Shown here one piece after another: positions 22,950 to 35,039 of a DNA stretch of 64,000 nt. Position 1 is the first letter of the stretch, and each line of letters opens with the position of its first letter. The notes beneath the pieces were generated by a model. The model did no database searches. It was not told where the DNA came from and worked only from the letters and a program-made list of their open reading frames with translations. The position numbers were made by a program, and so were the translations under genes. Source of the DNA: Melieria omissa (taxonomy: Eukaryota; Arthropoda; Insecta; Diptera; Ulidiidae); assembly GCA_963971225.1 (NCBI GenBank), contig OZ020267.1:123991568-124055567 (forward strand), in the 5' to 3' direction.

Positions 22950-25900
22950 GGCCAGAATGTATGAATTAATATATAGACTTATGCAGTTTTTTGCAGATCT
23001 CCAAAGAACGGCTGAGGATCTTTTTTCATATGAAATTATTTTACTCTTAGAGACAAGAGAAACATTGTCCTGTTCTGAGCACATCACATGAACAAATTGT
23101 ATATTTATTTCATATTGTTTGAGCAGACTTTCGAACCAACCACTCTCTGACCTGCACTGCAATACACCAAGCAACAGCAGCCTCAGTCCATTCCATAACA
23201 CAAAATTTTAAATGCATCTTCAGTTTAAGTAGTTTCAATTCCTCCTCTCCTCACCATGTATTGGTCACCCTGTATTGATTTAAATTTATATATTTTAAAT
23301 TTTTTCCACCTGTTCACTACTTAAGTGCAAACTTTATGGCCATTGTTCGCTGATTCATCATTTCAATATGTTTGCGGTTATTAATTTCCGCTTTTAGTAT
23401 TTTTGGTTTGCTTTTTAAATTCGCACCACAAATGAACCGCAAAATACGCAATGCGCCACGTGGCGACCCGGCTGGCTGGTTGGTTGGTTGGCGATTTGGC
23501 TGCGCTGCCGGACAGGTCACGGCTCAATGTTGCGCTCGGTTGCTTGCACTCAGCCTGGCGGCGGCTTTTTGTTGCTGCGGTTTTCATGCGGCGCGCTGCT
23601 GTCGCTTTGCTGTTGTTGTTGTTGCTGGATGCGGTGGCATTGCGTTGGCGGCGGATATTATAACTTTTCGCACTTTTTCACAACTGCCTAACGACCTTCG
23701 GCATTGCGTGCGCGTAAATGAATCACCACACAGCGGTTGAATAGTTTTGCGCGTTAATGTTTACGTATTTCATGTTTTTTTTTAGGATTGTTTTAGCTGC
23801 ATTTGAAATAATTGTATTTAAAATTTAAATTTACAATTTATTGTTTTAATTTAATTATACATAGTTTTGCGTGTGAATTGCGTATTTAAATTTTAAGTAA
23901 AAATAACTCAAGTCCAAATAAGTTGAAGAGCTGTCAATTTGTGAGACTTAAGCAATGAAATACAATTTTAATTTTATTTTAATTTTTATTAGTTGTACAT
24001 TGTTTTGCATATTTAAATTTTCAATGAAAGTAATTAAAAAAATTTTAATTTTCAATCAATATTCAATTGAATTCAATTCAATTCAATTCATATTCGTTGT
24101 TCTGTCTTTAAATTTAGTATTTAAATTTTAAATAAATACAATTCAAGTCCAAAGAAGTCAAACTTGCCGAAGTCGAAGTTGTTAATCTATGCGACTTAAT
24201 GAAATTAAATTTTATTTTATTTTTATTGAATTTAAAATTTGTATATTCATAGTTTCACATTGTTTTGCGTACTTAAATTGTAAGTAAAAGTACTCGAAGA
24301 AATTTTATTTTTTTTAAATTGATTTTAATATTTTCATATTCATTAATTTACCTATGAATTTTGTATTTGAATTTTAAATAAAAATAATCCAAGTCAAAAA
24401 AAGTCGAACAGTTATCGATCTGCACGACTTAATGAAACGAAATTTTAATTTTAATTAATTTAATTTTGAATATTTATTTTGAAAACTGTCGAGAGCAGAT
24501 AATGACCACAGAAAACTGATTCTTCTGAAAGTGTATTACTGAGAACTTATATCCTTGTTGCTTTTTTTATAAACTAATAATTTTATAGGTTGACCTATTG
24601 ATCCTATTCTATAGAAAGAATTCAAAAAAGTAGTCTTTGTGCTTTAAATTTGCAGTGGTTTTGGCCGTTCTTATTCAAAATGTGATTCCCTCATTAAATT
24701 TAAGGCACTCACCCTCCACTACATTTGCATAAATGGCAAACTTTTTCATTGCAGCAATTTAAATGGCATAAAGTTAATGGCCGCACAGTTTCAATTGCAT
24801 TGTTCCCCAACTGCTTTTCACATCCTAACATAGCAAATTCACACACCAGCAACTGCGAACGAAAAATCTGCGAGGTTCGACGCTGCTTGGGGAAATCGCA
24901 GCAAATCGCGTTTAAAATCTGCATAATTACTTTCGATAAGTGACAAGCAACTCGCCCTAGTGAGTCGGTGCAGCAACAATGTCGGGAAATCCCACCAAAA
25001 CGAGTGACATCAGACATGAAGCGACAATGAGATGTCAAATCGAAGGAGTACGAGGAATGAAAATATTTTGGAAATTGAAATCGAGTTTAAAGCAGGCAAA
25101 ATGTGAAAACACTGGGACAGCAAATGGGGGGGGCGAGGAAAACACAACGGTGAGTGGTACTGGGACTGGTTGTGGTTGTGACTGAACTGTGAGTGTGGCA
25201 CTGAACTTCAAGTCTCGACTAATTAAAACTCATTTCCACACAATTGGCACATTTTACACATTAAACGAACACGTAGCTCATTGCATATTCCCCGTTGGAG
25301 CATAACGGACCAAGAAACGTGCGCATAATGGCGAACGTGCTACCGGAAGCGGCCAATTGCAGACACAATGCGGCCAACATAATGAAAAGGAAATTCATTG
25401 AGCGCTGCATTGAAATGCGCCCATAATGATTGTCGACATTTGAGACTCGACCACGATGACTTTATGGCCGTGTGGCGAGGCTTTGTGCACGCAGCAATCT
25501 AATAGCAAACTGACAACTAACCGCTGACACCATACTTCAAGTAAAGTCGAATGCAAATGAAATTTTTCATCAACTCTTAATTGTTTCGCAATTAAATTTC
25601 AAATTTAGTAATGAGCGAATGACAATTGAATGACAAATTGAAATTGATTGAAATTGATTGAATTACAGGTAACAGAAATTATGAAAAGTTTTTGGCTCCA
25701 CACGTGTCGACTAGAATGTGTTAAGTGAAGTGATGGCTGAGAGTTGTGACAGCACGTAGCCAAAGTCGTTTCAAGTTTTCACATTACAGCGCAGCGCACA
25801 CACTCAACCGCACATATAGTGTGTAAATGTGTGTGTGTGTGTATTTTGTCTGCACTTGTAGTACACATAAAAAGCTCAACAGTAGTGCAGATAAATGTCG

Positions 25901-26545
25901 CAAAAAATGTGCACAAATATTTCCGCCAAATTGTTGCAGACGACAGCATTGGCGCAATGCTCACAACAACATTTGCTCGAAACAAGTTTACGACAACATT
26001 TCGCATAGAAGTTTACCAATTAAAGTTTTCCGTCGCATGAATATTCTGTCAACTAAAGTCGTAGGTCTAAGTCTTTATGTATGTGGCAAAACCAACAAAG
26101 CCGCATTGAAGTTGTGTGAGCCGGACACCGCGCAAGTATTCAATGTGCTTTTGAGTGCGTTTAAGTTTCAAGTGTAAGTTGAACTGAAAACTTGGCTTTA
26201 GATCAAGTAAAATTTATTTATTTACCTGGCTACATTAGCCTCAACATTTGTCATTTGAAAAAGGTTCTTTGAAATCGGTTTTTTTCATAGTAAAGAAACG
26301 TTCGGAGAAAGAAAGAAGAGCTTATGTTCATGTTTGAAATTTACCTACAAATGATTACGTTTTACCTACAAATAATGTTTTATTTTCGAAGTTTTTTATT
26401 TTTATTAAAATTTACAATATTTTCTTTAATAAATCATCGATTCTTTCCTAAACTGGATACTCAAGCGTTTGATGATTTAGTTTAAAAGTGAGTCTAACTT
26501 ATTCCTTTTTCAACAGCAAAGCTCTCAACTTCGGAAGGTAACCGG
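22950..26545. other. Mostly unique non-coding sequence
   Basis: Bases 23370-23740 and 24700-25560 are GC-richer and look like host intergenic DNA with runs such as gctgttgttgttgttgctgg. Bases 23780-24480 are strongly AT-rich, with a short ATTCA repeat at 24060-24094. A TG microsatellite lies at about 25826-25846. Several overlapping frames occur on both strands, none with a recognisable domain. Confidence 0.45.
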
Positions 26546-26855
26546 TAGTGTCCGATCGAATATTCGCTTTCGGCTTTGAAGTTCGGCTTTTTTGGCCAAT
26601 TTTAAATCTTCTGCTTCGTCTTCGGCTAAAATATCCGAATACTTTTGCCGAAAGTTTTCGTCCTGTAATCCAATTCAATTTGCTCTATTTTGAAGTATTT
26701 TATCAAATATTGGGTTTTCTCGATATTTCGAACATCCAGAATGCGATTAATAAAAATTATCTCTAATCAGTGTTAAATGTCAATTGAATTGTTAAGTATT
26801 TTGTTTTTATGAGAAACTGAACTCAAGGATTGGTTTTGGTTTTTTTTACTAAAAT

Positions 26856-27337
26856 ATATCGCACACGCACAACAAAAGTGACACAACTCAAAATTTTTGA
26901 TTTTTCAGGAAACGCAAAAAATTTTTTTTATTTTACACTAGAAAATCAAAAATGTTTAGTTGTGACTGTTTTGATGATATTTTAATTCAATAATTACGGA
27001 ATTATTTCAAGTTATGCCGCTTTTTCTGAATTTAACAATTTTTAATTACAGTCAAAAAGTTGAAAGAAATATTTTGAAAATTCATAATTAATTTTAATAA
27101 TTAAAAATATATACAAAAATTGTCAGAATTTTGCTTAAAATTAACTTTAACAAAAACATATTTCGTCAAAAGTGACTCAATTTGCATTGAGCTGCAGCGG
27201 TTTGCAACAGTTAACAACAACAAAATATATTGAGCTTTTGCTGATTGGTAGATTTATGTTTTGTGCACAGTATTAACACATAAACCCGAAAATGAAAAAT
27301 TTTGAGTTGTGTCACTTTTGTAGTGCGTGTGCGATAT
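26856..27337. mobile_element. Long-TIR element, copy 2
   Basis: It starts ATATCGCACACGCACAACAA and ends TGTAGTGCGTGTGCGATAT, with inverted ends of about 43 bases as at 11143-11918, and shares the core sequence. It lacks the retroposon found in copy 1. No protein is encoded, and the target duplication is unclear. Confidence 0.75.
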
Positions 27338-27497
27338 GTACGAATGTCCTGTCCGCCACTTCGGGTTCCGCGTCTAATTCAATATCTTTCCCCTCCTTCT
27401 CGTTGGTTCAGCAGGCATACCATATTAGTTTTTGTCCGTCCGTGTTGCCATATTTGTCATTGTCCATCCGTAGACTCCCAATCCCACATACTTATAT

Positions 27498-28763
27498 AGG
27501 GTGATCCATCTAGCGTTTGGAATTTTAACTACGCTTTATTTCGAGAATGCCAGTCCAAATTTCATTCAATTTGTATTCGTAATTTATTTAAAAGTTTGAC
27601 ATCTACGAAATGAGACACTATTCGCTTGAACAAAATTGGGAAATATTGAGAACTTACTTCCAAAGTGGAGAGTCTTCAACCCAAACTGTAAGCAATTAAA
27701 AAAAAATTCAAAAGAAAGATTGGCCTTCAACTCAGTTTGTGAATGAATTTGTGAAGCGAGCTAGTGAAACTGGATCGTTAATGGACCAAACAACCCGTTC
27801 CCGTTCGCATGCAGTGCGCACAGCCGAAAACATTGCTTTTGTAGCCGGAAATGTGCGTGAACATCCATCAACGTCAACTCGCCATCGCTCTCAGTAATTG
27901 AACATTTCCCGCACTTCTTTTATGAGAATGTTGCATAAAGATCTCGGTATGAAGGTTTACAAAATTCAAGTGGTCCAAGAACTGAAAGCTCATGACCATC
28001 CGACACGTTTACAGTTCGCCTAATGGACTCAATATCGTTTGGCTAAAGATGAACATTTTTACCGAAAAATTGTCTTTTCACCTCGGAGGCTATGTGAATA
28101 AGCAAAATTGTCGCATATGGGGTTCGGAAAATCCGCACGTCACCATTGAGAAGCCAATGCATCCACAAAGAGTTACGGTTTGGTGCGGGTTTTGGTCCGG
28201 CGGCGTCATTGGGCCATTTTTCTTTGAAAATAAACAAAGAGCTGCCGTTACAGTCAACGGTGGGCGTTACCGTGCCATGCTCAACGAATTTTTGTTTCCA
28301 AAAATTTAATCGGATGATATGGACGACACTTGGTTTCAACAGGATGTCGCAACAAGCCACACAGCCAACGTAACAATCGAACTTTTGGGCACCGTTTTCG
28401 AAAGTCGAATAATCAGCCGAAATTCTGAAGTCAATTGGCCGCCTCGGAGCTGCAATTTAAGTCCGTTGGACCTGTTTTGTGGAAAGCAGTAAAGGACAAG
28501 TGTTACGCTAACCATTCAGAGACGATTGAAGCTTTGAAACATGAAATCGAAGTTGCCATTGCGGAAATTCTACCCGGAACAATCGAAAAAGTACTTGAAA
28601 ATTGGGTTCACCGAATGGCGTAAGGCCAGTCGTGGCAGTCATATGAACGATATCGTTTTTCATTCTTAAATAACAAAGTCCAAGTTTGTAATAAAACAGG
28701 GAAAATATTCATTCGTTTCTTTTATAACAGATTCAAATTCCAAATCTTATGTGGTCCACCCTG
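27498..28763 (+). mobile_element. Tc1/mariner-superfamily element, inactive
   Basis: The inverted ends AGGGTGATCCATCTAGCG... and, at the right read in reverse, AGGGTGGACCACATAAGA... align over about 28 bases and both run into TTTGGAATTT. The element lies next to TA-rich flanks. At about 1.27 kb it has the size expected of a single-gene mariner-type transposon. Its transposase is broken (see the pseudogene entry). Confidence 0.75.
27609..28668 (+). pseudogene. Broken Tc1/mariner-type transposase
   Basis: Starting at MRHYSLEQNWEILRTYF, the fragments in order read FVNEFVKRASETGSLM and EHPSTSTRHRSQ (helix-turn-helix part), HLGGYVNKQNCRIWGSENPH just after the first catalytic Asp region, WFQQDVATSHTANVTIELL (second Asp), NWPPRSCNLSPLD, and KDKCYANHSETIEALKHEIE. 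Transposases of this superfamily cut and paste DNA with a DDD/E triad. Here the third acidic position is Asn (SCN where SCD is usual), several in-frame stops occur and frames shift, so it is dead. About 36 residues separate positions two and three. Confidence 0.75.
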
Positions 28764-28878
28764 TACATATATTTTTATTAATTCTTAAGTGGAAAGAAAT
28801 TAATACAGGAAAAAAACCCCCAAATGTCAAATATTCTGCTTCGGCTTCGACCAAAAATCCACCTTCGTTCGGACACTA

Positions 28879-30779
28879 GTAAACGCTCATCATTCGAGAC
28901 ATCACAAGTGGCAATAAATTTAAATGACATCGCCTTAAATTAAAAATATATTTAGCCCAAAAATAAACACTACAGTCATGACACTATGTCATTCTTTACA
29001 CACTTTGCTACCTATTAAAAAAATTTTAATGCCAAAAATTATAAGCCTACAAATTTGACGCGTTATTTATTGCTATAGCCATCTTTCTCTTTCGCTCTCG
29101 CCATTGCTTAGTTGTTGTTGTTGCCGTCGGTAGACAAATGGACACCGCGATAATGTGTCGAGGGAAAATATGAAAAACACTGGCAGCACAATAGGACACA
29201 ACAGATAAGGGCACCGGCGGCGCGCCCAAAAGTATGCTAACTACAGCAACACAGCAACAACTTGCAGCGCATAAATTAAAAAGCAACGCCACACTTAAGT
29301 AAGCTAATAAAAATATTTTTTCCAACAACAACAACAAGCACAACAATTTGACTTTGCAATGAAAAATAAGAAAACAAAAACAACAAAATATAAGTATTCA
29401 TTTAAAAACTAAAATAAGCGCGCACAGCTCCAGGGACACAAACACTTAACAAGTCCGCACACCTTTCGCCTGCGCCTGCAAGTAGGCAGCAAATAAAGCG
29501 AACCCGAAAAAAGATAAATGTGATTTATTTACATATTTTGCAAATAATTGTGCGAAATTTATTATTGTCTTGTTGTCGCCAATTTAATTTTCATTTGAAT
29601 TTGTTGGAATTTTCGACCGCTGAGTGCTTCGAGCAGTCGCTGTATTTGTTTGTTTCATATTAATTTTGTAATTTGTGTTTTTGTTTTCGTTTTCGTTTGT
29701 TCACGCGTGAGTTAGTCCATAATAAGCTCATTTGTTTGCAAACTAATAATTCGACGCGACCTCGCGTCGCGGTTGTGCGGTCGCCACAACTGCGGGTTTG
29801 TGGCTGCGCCGGAATGCTGGCGCCCGCCCGCTGAGCAAATAAACCGCACCAACGCGCGCTCAGCAGCAGAAAATATTTGCAAAATTAAATACGCGCAGCA
29901 CAACATTACAATAAATATCAATAAATCACAGCGTTGTAAAGCGTTTTCGATATATTCAGCGTGCAACAAGCCAGACCCGACCGCCGCCAGCTGGCGACAG
30001 CAATAAAAGCTGCCGAGTGCTGCAAAAATGCCAAACAAACAATAAACAAGCAGACGAAAGTTAACAGCAAACAGCCATCAGCCGTGAAGTGGGCGTCCTA
30101 TCGCAGGACATACGAGATTTGTCTATCTATGCGAGCGGATGTCTGTGTGTGTGGGTGTGTGTGTGTGTGTGTGGACATGTGAGTGATAAATTGCAAATAT
30201 CACTTGCAAGTCAGACACGTAGATAGCAACAGCACCTGTGCCAATATTTCCGCCAGCATAACATTTAACACTCACACTCACACACACACATAGCCATGAG
30301 CCATGAGCCATGAGCCTTGCGAGCCGACACCTATTCAGATTCCCATTACTGTCAACTGACGTATTTTATTATTTTTATTTTTATTTATGAGCGCCAAAGC
30401 GGCGACAGCAACTTTTACACAATGCAGAAACAGCGCCAGTAAAAAAATCTATTTTGGAAAAATATTCAGCTGATTTCATTCAAGTAAAAAAAGGAGCCAA
30501 ATCAATAAAAATTATAAATAGATAAAAAAATAATATTTTACAATAAAGTCTTAAGGTGAGTTTAGTCGAATCACCTGAAGAATTTAAGCGAAAAGACAGT
30601 TCAAAGTTTATTGGCGGATTTATTTTTGTAATCTTGAAGCAATTTTCAGAAGAACTAACACAATATATTTTATTCAAAGTATTGTCGACTAATTGATTTC
30701 ATCTTTCAGGCAGCATACGGATTCTCTTCCGTTCTAAGAATGGATCCAATTTTCGGCTTCTTCGTAAAAAGTAAATTGC
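28879..30779. other. Unique-looking non-coding sequence with microsatellites
   Basis: It is relatively GC-rich between 29040 and 30340, with CAACAACAAC runs, a GT tract (about 30140-30180) and a CA tract (about 30270-30292). Frames at 29712-30038 on the minus strand and others on both strands are low in complexity and overlap one another. No exon or RNA gene is supportable. Confidence 0.45.
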
Positions 30780-31120
30780 TATTCGGCCATGAGGCCATGA
30801 GTCATCGACCGAAACAACTGGTAGTTGGAACAAGCAACGTATGCCCAATAGGGGGGTGGGGGGGGATTGGTGGGATAGGTTATCTCATTGAGGTGCTGCA
30901 AAAGTTTCCTTGACGACTTTTGCAACATGTGGTCGAGCGTTGTTGTGCCGAAAAATGAGCAGAAAAGCAAAAAAAATCCGCAAATTGTGTTTCGTTGGCA
31001 CAAAGGTTGACATGCTTAGAGCGCAAAGCCATTGTTGTTTACATCCTGTAAATCTTGTTTTTTTTTTTAGAGGGAAATGATGAGAGTAAAACGTGAGTAC
31101 GGTAGCAAGATGGTCCAATG
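30780..31120 (-). pseudogene. Mariner transposase fragment (C-terminal part)
   Basis: On the minus strand, frame pieces read HNNARPHVAKVVKET (usually HDNARPH, with the catalytic Asp as Asn here) and then, after a frameshift, YQLFRSMTHGLMAE, which matches the family pattern YHLFRSM.HGL. Between them a G/C-rich run (about 30849-30868) has replaced the PPYSPDLAP region. It is a dead, truncated relic; its inverted ends were not found. Confidence 0.6.
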
Positions 31121-31490
31121 GGATTTAAGGCTAATCCCTCTAAATTTTGTTTTTACCTCCAGTATTCAGCTTCGATAAAAGCTGTGATTATGCTAGCAGA
31201 GACTTGAGTCCATATTGTTATATCACAATAGGACTGTTGGGTTGCGCATACACGACTACTTTACACTCAAAGGCACCGCCCATACATTTATAATTGTCAT
31301 TGTGGTATTTGTAACTTGAAACCATCAAATGCACAGCATTAAAACTGAGTATGGAGTCCTTATTCAGTAATGTCTTTTCCCTTGAAAAATTATAACAAGT
31401 TACCCTGTCATCAGGGTAAAGTACTGAGGGTGTATGGGCTGGTTGAAAAGAAAGGCTACAATGGTACCACACACCCACCCCATCTTTTTC
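31121..31490. other. No recognised gene
   Basis: Short AT-rich stretch before the LINE tail. Only a 94-codon minus-strand frame (31218-31502) without a recognised domain. Confidence 0.35.
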
Positions 31491-34400
31491 CTTATTTTTC
31501 ATTTCATTTTCATTTTCATTTATTTAGAATAGATACATTAAGTGTTGTAAGATCGAGTCTTTTAATAACACCTCATCAATATTCAATTTCTTAAACTAGA
31601 ATTAAATTTGAAGTTAAACAATTTCGATAACAAAATTAAGTAATAAACATAGGCTTAAAAAACATAATATAAGTATTATAAATAATAGAAAATATTATAA
31701 GATATAAGATATAAAGGAGGAAAAAGATAAGAAAGTGATGAAGGAGGAAAAGTAGAGATAGAACGGGAATAAAGAAGAAAAAGAAACCACGCCTTGCAAT
31801 CATTATTGATACTCTGGAATCAGAGTGCACGGAAATGCTCATAGAGTTTAGCCCTATAGTTGTTTCTGTCTAGCCCAGCCCTTATAACTGCAGGAACTGA
31901 GTTCCAGACTCTGACTGCGTTGATGAAAAAAAGTCGTGATGTTATTAAAAAATTGTATGTTGGTACAATTAAATTGTGATGTCTCCGGGACTTAAAAGGT
32001 ATGAGCTTTTCATACAGATAAGAAGGAGTTTTCCATTCCATTAGTCTATAGACAAAGATACAATTTTTGGCAAAGAGGTAATTTTCGATATTACACCCAA
32101 GTACTTTATTCTGCCAGGGGGATATATGTTCATACCTTTTAAGCCCGTATACATATCGTGTAGCATTATTAAAGGCTATATTAATTTTGTGTAATGATTT
32201 AGAGTCAAGCTTACTGTACACCACATCAGAGTAGGCAATAAGGGGCACAATTAGTTGTATAACTAATTTACGCCTGGTTTCCAAGGGTGTTAATGAAGCT
32301 GAAAATCTCAATTTACGCAGCGTAGCATATACCTTTCTCACGACTCCATTAATATGGTCACAGCAACTTAAGCTAGAGTTAACAATAAATCCCAAGTTCT
32401 TAATTTTGTCCGTAAAAGTAAGCACACTTGAGCCTAAATACAACTTAGGGATGTTGTCAACGTGTATTGCACTATGGCAAATCGGTAAGACATAGGACTT
32501 AGACGCATTTAAGCACAAGTGATTGGCAGCTGCCCACACAGAAATTGCAGACAAATCACTGTTAATTTTGTAACATAAATCCTCAACGAGACCAATACGA
32601 CTAGACAGATGCATTTGTATATCATCAGCATATGCATGGACATTCACATACTGACACACAGAAAAAACATCATTAACAAAGAGACTAAACAGAAGTGGAC
32701 CAAGGACAGATCCTTGTGGAACACCAGTACATACCAATCGGGCCTGAGACATTGAGTTGTTGGACATAACTTTTTGCGTCCGTCCCTCAAGATAGCTTGC
32801 TATAAGCTTCGCCGAACTATCATTGAAACCGAAGTAGCTTATTAGTTTTGCACATAAGAGATTATGGTCTACCGAGTCAAAAGCTTTGGAGAAGTCGAGT
32901 AAGCAAAGAATTGTTAAGTCATCATTGTCAAAGTTAATTCTAATGTCGTCAAGTATTTTTACCATGGCAGTGGAGCAGCTGTGTTTAGGTCGAAAACCAG
33001 ATTGTAGAGGGGAGAGAAGGTTGTGCTTTTGCAAGAATGCATAAATTTGCGTCGCCATCAAATTTTCGCACACCTTGGAGAATGCTGGCAGTATACTAAT
33101 AGGCCTGTAGTCACCAGGGTAGGAGGCATTTGCCTTTTTTGCAACTGGCAGGACAACCGCTTTTTTCCACACTGAAGGGAAACAAGAACTTGTAAAGCAA
33201 TGATTAATTATGTGGGTAAGTGGGCTAATTATAAACTGAGCAATAAGCTTGACAAATTTTAAGGAGATTCCATCCTCACCCACCGCATTTGATTTAATGT
33301 CCATTATAGATTTTAACACGTCAGCCTCACAAACTGCCACGAATTGGAATTTCCCTTTAACACGATCACAGGACGGCAAATGTTGTGGCAAAACAGTAGA
33401 ACTCGGTTTATTACTGGCACTAATAAAGAAATCATTTAATACATTGGGATCTAACTCACACCCAGTGTTTTCCTTGCCATGGATCTTTAGATTTCTTAGA
33501 TTTCGCCATAGTTTCTTAGCCGGAAGAGAAGGATCCAACTTGGAGTTGAAATACCAACGCTTAGCTTGTCTAATGACAGTCGTTGCAGCATTGCGGGCAG
33601 CTTTATAGTTAGACCAAGAGACATCAGACCTAGCTTTTCGCCACTTTGTGTACAACTTATTGCGCTTTTTAATAGCTGAGCGAACTTTTGTGTTGAACCA
33701 GGGACATGAACTATTCACAGCATTGAGGGTACGAAGAGGAACATGTATATCAAACAGCATAGACAAATTATAATTAATGAAATCAAGTTTTTTATCAACA
33801 GTGTCAAGAAACCAACATTGGTTCCAATTTACACTACACAAGTCAGACATCAAAGAACTGACATTTAACAATTTAAAGTCACGGTACACAAAAGTAACAT
33901 TAAGATCAGAACGATTCAACACAACATCTAAAGTACAGAATATTAAGTCATGATCAGAGATGAAGGAAATTTGGTTAAACGTCAAAACTTGCGAAGGGTC
34001 AGGTGTAATAAAGTAGTCAAGCAGGCTGGGTGAAGCATTATTCGCATACCTAGTTGGTATGTATTTGTTAATCACACAAAGTCCTAGAGCTTCTAACTGG
34101 TCAACAAGTTTACTTCTATTTGAGTCATTGGATAATAAATTGACATTAAAATCCCCACAAATTAACACATATTCGTAGTCAACTACCAACTCCGCCAACT
34201 CATTAAAAAGAGAATCCAGGGAGAAGCATTTGTTAGGGTTGTACACGCATACTATTAAAGTTTTTGCTGCACCATCAGCCACTTCAGCAAAAATAAACTC
34301 AGTGTCGGTGTCAAGAGATTTAGCCACCAGTCCTAGTTTAAGGTTTTTCTTACAATATATCGCAACTCCACCCCCTTTCCTAAGCACGCGATCATGCCTT

Positions 34401-34920
34401 AATAAGTTATACCCATTTAGAGACAAATTAAGATCAGGGACATCACCATGAAACCAAGTCTCAGACACACAGATCACATCCACAGCAGACTCTTCAAAAA
34501 CATACCTAAGGTAATCAAGTTTGTCATTGCCTAAGCTACGTGCATTAAAGTGTACTACATTAAGGCCATCATATTGTTTACATAAAATGTCTATCAGAAC
34601 TTTGTGGTTTTCAGCAACGCCAGAGTCAGGCTTATTAATCAGCCCCACAGTTACGAACAAGACCAAAACAGAAACAACCAACGAAAGCCAGCGTCAATGA
34701 GTATGAAAGCAGATATAAGTACGTATACGATTGCAAAGAGTACCACGCAAAGCAGTAGAAAAACATGAAGGTATAAAAGAGACAAAGTTGAAAGTAAAAG
34801 AAGTATATGAGACTCAAGTCATGACCCGAAGCTCAATCCAGCAATAGTGACTTACGTGGTGCATCAGTACAACAATTTTCTATAATACAGTTTGATCCCT
34901 GGGCGAGCTCGGGGAAAGAT
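31490..34920 (-). mobile_element. Non-LTR retrotransposon (CR1/L2-like) with intact ORF2
   Basis: The element lies on the minus strand. Its 3' end is marked by a GAAAAT-type microsatellite tail (31496-31525; TTTTCA words on plus) after a 3' untranslated region of about 300 bases. ORF2 (31820-34681) is unbroken. The 5' boundary is uncertain and placed near 34920. I see no ORF1 upstream, so the copy may be 5'-truncated just before ORF2. No target duplication was recognised, which is common in the CR1/L2 group. Confidence 0.7.
31820..34681 (-). CDS. LINE endonuclease-reverse transcriptase (ORF2)
   Basis: The 953-residue protein has an N-terminal APE-type endonuclease: NARSL near residue 45, ICVSETWF near 70, CGDFNVNL near 173, and ISDHDLIF near 240. 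A reverse transcriptase follows: YRPISILPAFSKVCE near 535, CLLDFSKAFDSVDH near 600, GVPQGSVLGPLLF near 655, and catalytic YADD near 683. The C-terminus has the VWNSVPAVIR pattern typical of CR1/L2-group LINEs. The endonuclease nicks target DNA and the reverse transcriptase copies element RNA from the 3' OH. There is no RNase H. The frame has no stop, so the copy is young or was recently active. The start Met at 34681 is the first in frame ahead of the endonuclease. Confidence 0.85.
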   Translation of the reverse strand: MVVSVLVLFVTVGLINKPDSGVAENHKVLIDILCKQYDGLNVVHFNARSLGNDKLDYLRYVFEESAVDVICVSETWFHGDVPDLNLSLNGYNLLRHDRVLRKGGGVAIYCKKNLKLGLVAKSLDTDTEFIFAEVADGAAKTLIVCVYNPNKCFSLDSLFNELAELVVDYEYVLICGDFNVNLLSNDSNRSKLVDQLEALGLCVINKYIPTRYANNASPSLLDYFITPDPSQVLTFNQISFISDHDLIFCTLDVVLNRSDLNVTFVYRDFKLLNVSSLMSDLCSVNWNQCWFLDTVDKKLDFINYNLSMLFDIHVPLRTLNAVNSSCPWFNTKVRSAIKKRNKLYTKWRKARSDVSWSNYKAARNAATTVIRQAKRWYFNSKLDPSLPAKKLWRNLRNLKIHGKENTGCELDPNVLNDFFISASNKPSSTVLPQHLPSCDRVKGKFQFVAVCEADVLKSIMDIKSNAVGEDGISLKFVKLIAQFIISPLTHIINHCFTSSCFPSVWKKAVVLPVAKKANASYPGDYRPISILPAFSKVCENLMATQIYAFLQKHNLLSPLQSGFRPKHSCSTAMVKILDDIRINFDNDDLTILCLLDFSKAFDSVDHNLLCAKLISYFGFNDSSAKLIASYLEGRTQKVMSNNSMSQARLVCTGVPQGSVLGPLLFSLFVNDVFSVCQYVNVHAYADDIQMHLSSRIGLVEDLCYKINSDLSAISVWAAANHLCLNASKSYVLPICHSAIHVDNIPKLYLGSSVLTFTDKIKNLGFIVNSSLSCCDHINGVVRKVYATLRKLRFSASLTPLETRRKLVIQLIVPLIAYSDVVYSKLDSKSLHKINIAFNNATRYVYGLKRYEHISPWQNKVLGCNIENYLFAKNCIFVYRLMEWKTPSYLYEKLIPFKSRRHHNLIVPTYNFLITSRLFFINAVRVWNSVPAVIRAGLDRNNYRAKLYEHFRAL

Positions 34921-35039
34921 AATTCAAGTCCCAAGAACACGAGCAATTATATATATCTGTATACACATTATGGTTTGTCCTGACTAACTGACTGGATGGT
35001 TCATCATCGCACAGCCAAAACTGCTGAAGCTACAAACAT

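Larger units (their letters stand above)
26546..28878. mobile_element. hAT-like non-autonomous element with two nested transposons
   Basis: The left end TAGTGTCCGATCGAATATTC and right end TTCGTTCGGACACTA are inverted repeats (10 perfect bases, more with mismatches). The 8-base flanks GTAACCGG and GTAAACGC match at six of eight positions, consistent with an old 8-bp duplication. Both subterminal regions are rich in TTCGGC words, a common layout for transposase-binding repeats. The bulk of the length is a long-TIR element and a Tc1/mariner copy; without them about 580 bp remain. Confidence 0.55.

Noticed and set aside
27498..28763. Active transposase gene
   Set aside because: Stops, frameshifts and an Asp-to-Asn change at the third catalytic position.
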